NCBI GenBank assembly: GCA_023434015.1
Contig: JAEYTM010000286.1
Coordinates: forward strand, 1-16,283
DNA from: Pseudomonadota bacterium
Lineage (GTDB): Bacteria; Pseudomonadota; Alphaproteobacteria; Caulobacterales; Caulobacteraceae
Length of the DNA: 16,283 bases
Direction: 5' to 3'
Part shown: positions 14,212-16,283 of the stretch, piece after piece
Layout of the letters: each line of letters opens with the position of its first letter
How positions within the stretch are numbered: the stretch's first letter is position 1
Program-made: the position numbers and the translations under genes
Notes under the pieces: model-generated
Seen by the model: the letters and a program-made list of their open reading frames with translations, nothing else
What the model was told of the DNA's origin: nothing
Database searches by the model: none

Positions 14212-14235
14212 CCATCGCAAAGGAAGCCCTTCCGT

Positions 14236-16056
14236 ATGTGCGGCATCATCGGGATCGTCGGGACTCAGCCGGTCCAGCAGCGGCTGATCGACAGCCTCAA
14301 GCGTCTCGAGTACCGCGGCTATGATTCCGCCGGCGTGGCCGGGATCGTCGAAGGCCGCGTCGAGCGCCGTCGGGCGGCGGGCAAGATCCGCGCCCTGGAG
14401 GAAGTGCTGGCGGGCACGCCCTTGCAGGCCGCGGTCGGCATCGGCCACACCCGCTGGGCGACTCACGGGGTCCCGTCGGAGCGCAACGCCCACCCGCACA
14501 AGGCCGGCCGCGTCACCCTGGTCCACAACGGCATCATCGAGAACTTCGCCGAACTGCGGGAGGTCCTGAAGGCTCAGGGCCGAAGCTTCGAGAGCGAGAC
14601 CGACACCGAGGTGATCGCCCAGCTGCTCGACAGCGAGCTGGCCGCCGGCAAGGCCCCCCTGGACGCCCTCAAGGCGACTCTCGACCAGCTCGCCGGCGCC
14701 TACGCCCTTGCGGTGCTGATCGAGGGCGAGGATGCGCTGATCCTGGGCGCGCGGCGCGGCAGCCCGCTGGTCGTCGGCTTCGGCGACGGCGAGATGTTCC
14801 TCGGTTCCGACGCCCTGGCCGTCGGCCCGTTCACCAACCGCATCGCCTATCTTGTGGAAGGCGACTACGGGGCCATCGACCACGCCCCGGCGCGGATCTT
14901 CGCCCCCGAGGGACGGCCGGCCGAGCGCCCGACGCGGACCGTGCCGGCCTCCGCCGCCCTGGTCGAGAAGGGCAACTACCGGCACTTCATGGAAAAGGAG
15001 ATCCACGACCAGCCGGAAGGCTGCCAGCGGACGATCGCCGCCTATGTGGACCCGCTGGCCGCCCGCGCCGCCATCCCCGGCGGCCTGGATTTCGCCGCCC
15101 TCGGCCGTATCCAGATCGTCGCCTGCGGGACCTCCTATATCGCCGGCCTGCTGGGCAAGTATCTGATCGAACAGCTCGCGGACCTGCCGGTCGACGTCGA
15201 GATCGCCTCGGAGTTCCGTTACCGCCAGCCGGCGCTGCAGGCGGACGCCCTGGTGATCGCCATGTCGCAGTCGGGCGAGACCGCCGACACCCTCGCCGCC
15301 CTGCGCTACTGCCAGGCCAAGGGCATGCGCAGCGCCGCCGTGGTGAACGCCACGGAATCGACCATGGCGCGCGAGGTCGACGTGGTCTGGCCGATCCACT
15401 GCGGCCCCGAGATCGGGGTCGCCTCGACCAAGGCCTTCACCGCCCAGGTCAGCGTCCTGACCGCCCTGGCCGTGGCCGCCGCCCGCGCGCGGGGCCGCAT
15501 CGACGAAGCGGAGGAGGTGCGGCTGGTCCGGGTGCTGCTGGAGGCGCCCCGGCTGATCGCCGAATCCATCGAACTGGAGGACGCCGTGCGCGCGGTGGCG
15601 ATGGAAGTCGCCAAGGCCCGCGACGTGCTCTACCTCGGCCGCGGACCGATGTACCCGCTGGCCCTGGAGGGGGCGCTGAAGCTCAAGGAGATCAGCTACA
15701 TTCACGCCGAGGGCTATGCGGCCGGCGAACTGAAGCACGGCCCGATCGCCCTGGTCGACGAGCAGACCCCGATCGTCATCCTGGCGCCCTGCGACAGCTA
15801 TTTCGAGAAGTCCGCCTCGAACATGAACGAGGTGATGGCGCGCGGCGGCCAAGTGATCTTCATCACCGATCCGGAGGGCCAGAAGCATGCCCCGGCGGGC
15901 GCGCGGGTGGTGGTGACGGCGCCGCGCTGCGATCCGCTGATCGCCCCGCTGGTCATGGCCGCGCCGATCCAGCTGCTGGCCTACTACGTCGCCGTCCAGA
16001 AGGGTGCAGACGTCGACCAGCCGAGGAACCTCGCGAAGTCGGTCACCGTCGAGTAG
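14236..16056 (+). CDS. glmS: glutamine--fructose-6-phosphate aminotransferase (isomerizing)
   Basis: This 606-residue cytoplasmic enzyme makes glucosamine-6-phosphate from fructose-6-phosphate and glutamine, the committed step of amino sugar synthesis for peptidoglycan and lipid A. ATG 14236 is fixed by chemistry: the next residue must be the catalytic Cys exposed after Met removal, as in MCGIIGIVG. An in-frame ATG at 14188 would add 16 residues and block it. The glutaminase domain (about 1-225) has EYRGYDSAG, GHTRWATHG and VHNGIIENF. The isomerase part has two SIS domains with CGTSYIAG, MSQSGETADT, STKAFTAQ, then LKLKEISYIHAEGYAAGELK and KHGPIALV. The C-terminus NLAKSVTVE is the family end. 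SD AGGA at 14221-14224. Confidence 0.98.
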   Translation: MCGIIGIVGTQPVQQRLIDSLKRLEYRGYDSAGVAGIVEGRVERRRAAGKIRALEEVLAGTPLQAAVGIGHTRWATHGVPSERNAHPHKAGRVTLVHNGIIENFAELREVLKAQGRSFESETDTEVIAQLLDSELAAGKAPLDALKATLDQLAGAYALAVLIEGEDALILGARRGSPLVVGFGDGEMFLGSDALAVGPFTNRIAYLVEGDYGAIDHAPARIFAPEGRPAERPTRTVPASAALVEKGNYRHFMEKEIHDQPEGCQRTIAAYVDPLAARAAIPGGLDFAALGRIQIVACGTSYIAGLLGKYLIEQLADLPVDVEIASEFRYRQPALQADALVIAMSQSGETADTLAALRYCQAKGMRSAAVVNATESTMAREVDVVWPIHCGPEIGVASTKAFTAQVSVLTALAVAAARARGRIDEAEEVRLVRVLLEAPRLIAESIELEDAVRAVAMEVAKARDVLYLGRGPMYPLALEGALKLKEISYIHAEGYAAGELKHGPIALVDEQTPIVILAPCDSYFEKSASNMNEVMARGGQVIFITDPEGQKHAPAGARVVVTAPRCDPLIAPLVMAAPIQLLAYYVAVQKGADVDQPRNLAKSVTVE

Positions 16057-16068
16057 CTGTGCTTGTCG

Positions 16069-16085
16069 GCGCTCGCTCCGAGCGC
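16069..16085 (+). terminator. hairpin after glmS, possible weak terminator
   Basis: GCGCTCG (16069-16075) pairs perfectly with CGAGCGC (16079-16085) around a 3-nt loop, 12 bp after the glmS stop. GC-rich sequence rather than T follows, so it is at best Rho-assisted or a 3'-end stabiliser. Confidence 0.4.
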
Positions 16086-16131
16086 GGCGGCTGAGGAACC
16101 AGGGCGATCCGGGACCGAGATCGAGGTCAAT

Positions 16132-16202
16132 CCCCACCCGCGGCGTGGGTTCACGGCCGGTGGTGAGGTCCGCGGCGCGACCTCCTCGACCAGCGGGTGG
16201 GG
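16132..16202. repeat. spaced 10-bp inverted repeat around the first 23-bp repeat copy
   Basis: CCCCACCCGC (16132-16141) and GCGGGTGGGG (16193-16202) are perfect inverted copies 51 bp apart. Between them GAGGTC (16165-16170) and GACCTC (16179-16184) form a second stem. The nested arrangement could fold as a larger stem structure. Function is unknown. Confidence 0.4.
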
Positions 16203-16243
16203 CGGGATCCGGCCGCTGATGGTGGTGAGGTCCGCGGCGCGAC
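16159..16243. repeat. 23-bp direct repeat, two copies 62 bp apart, in non-coding tail
   Basis: Positions 16159-16181 and 16221-16243 are identical over 23 bases, beginning GGTGGTGAGGTCC and ending GGCGCGAC. The 62-bp period is not a multiple of three, arguing against a coding repeat. They lie in the 227-bp stretch from the glmS stop to the window end, where no convincing gene is seen on either strand. This may be a dispersed intergenic repeat family or the start of a longer array beyond the edge. Confidence 0.6.
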
Positions 16244-16283
16244 GGCGCCTGCAGGAGGAGGGGTCGAGCCGGGGGAGCGGAGC

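Noticed and set aside
14222..14233. GGAA/TTCC 4-bp hairpin over the glmS Shine-Dalgarno as a thermometer or switch
   Set aside because: The stem is only four pairs, half A-T, and too weak to support a regulatory claim alone.
14113..14235. glmS ribozyme/riboswitch
   Set aside because: The class is known from Gram-positive bacteria, the region is too short, and no conserved ribozyme core was seen.
14197..16137. 646-codon minus-strand frame opposite glmS
   Set aside because: Antisense shadow of glmS with biased composition and no domain.
16004..16219. Plus-strand open frame across the glmS end and tail
   Set aside because: It overlaps the glmS 3' end out of frame, is Arg/Ser/Pro-rich with no domain, and has no ribosome-binding site.
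16159..16243. CRISPR array from the repeated 23-mer
   Set aside because: Only two copies, a 39-bp GC-rich spacer, no third repeat in the remaining 40 bases and no cas gene in the window.

Overview
The window is very GC-rich, with dense genes on both strands and long spurious antisense frames typical of such DNA. It looks like an alphaproteobacterial chromosome, most likely Caulobacterales (Caulobacter, Phenylobacterium or Brevundimonas type). This placement is inference: it rests on GC content, the gene families and an alphaproteobacterial heat-shock promoter with a ROSE-like leader. No rRNA, tRNA, CRISPR array, phage gene or insertion sequence was seen.

Layout. (1) Positions 1-3180, minus strand: a run of four genes read right to left. 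Two are tandem paralogous exported methyltransferase-like proteins (one with a Sec signal, one a Tat-type lipoprotein), then an SCP2 sterol-carrier domain protein, then an alpha/beta hydrolase that leaves the window at base 1. (2) Positions 3181-3896, plus strand: a complete heat-shock unit with a sigma-32-type promoter, a three-hairpin ROSE-like RNA thermometer, an Hsp20 gene and a strong intrinsic terminator. (3) Positions 3945-6982, minus strand: a four-gene module of PepSY-type membrane protein, DUF2271, DUF4198 and ApbE flavin transferase. It is preceded by a Fur-box-like palindrome. DUF2271 carries a near-perfect flavinylation motif, so the module reads as an extracytoplasmic, metal-linked flavin electron-transfer system. 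(4) Positions 7141-8297, minus strand: phosphoglycerate mutase (TTG start) followed by a stand-alone RibD-type deaminase domain. (5) Positions 8409-12516, plus strand: a small membrane protein translationally coupled to arabinose-5-phosphate isomerase, then a phosphomannomutase/phosphoglucomutase and UDP-glucose 6-dehydrogenase. (6) Positions 12529-14112, minus strand: glmM, with a 48-residue membrane protein downstream. (7) Positions 14236-16056, plus strand: glmS, divergent from glmM. A non-coding tail with a 23-bp direct repeat runs to the window end.

How the genes fit together. Regions 5-7 supply envelope sugars. KdsD feeds KDO synthesis, the hexomutase and Ugd feed hexose-1-phosphates and UDP-glucuronate, and GlmS then GlmM make glucosamine-1-phosphate for peptidoglycan and lipid A. 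Region 3 is the best candidate for an under-described system. Region 2 is a compact two-level heat-shock control unit, with promoter and RNA thermometer both legible in the sequence.
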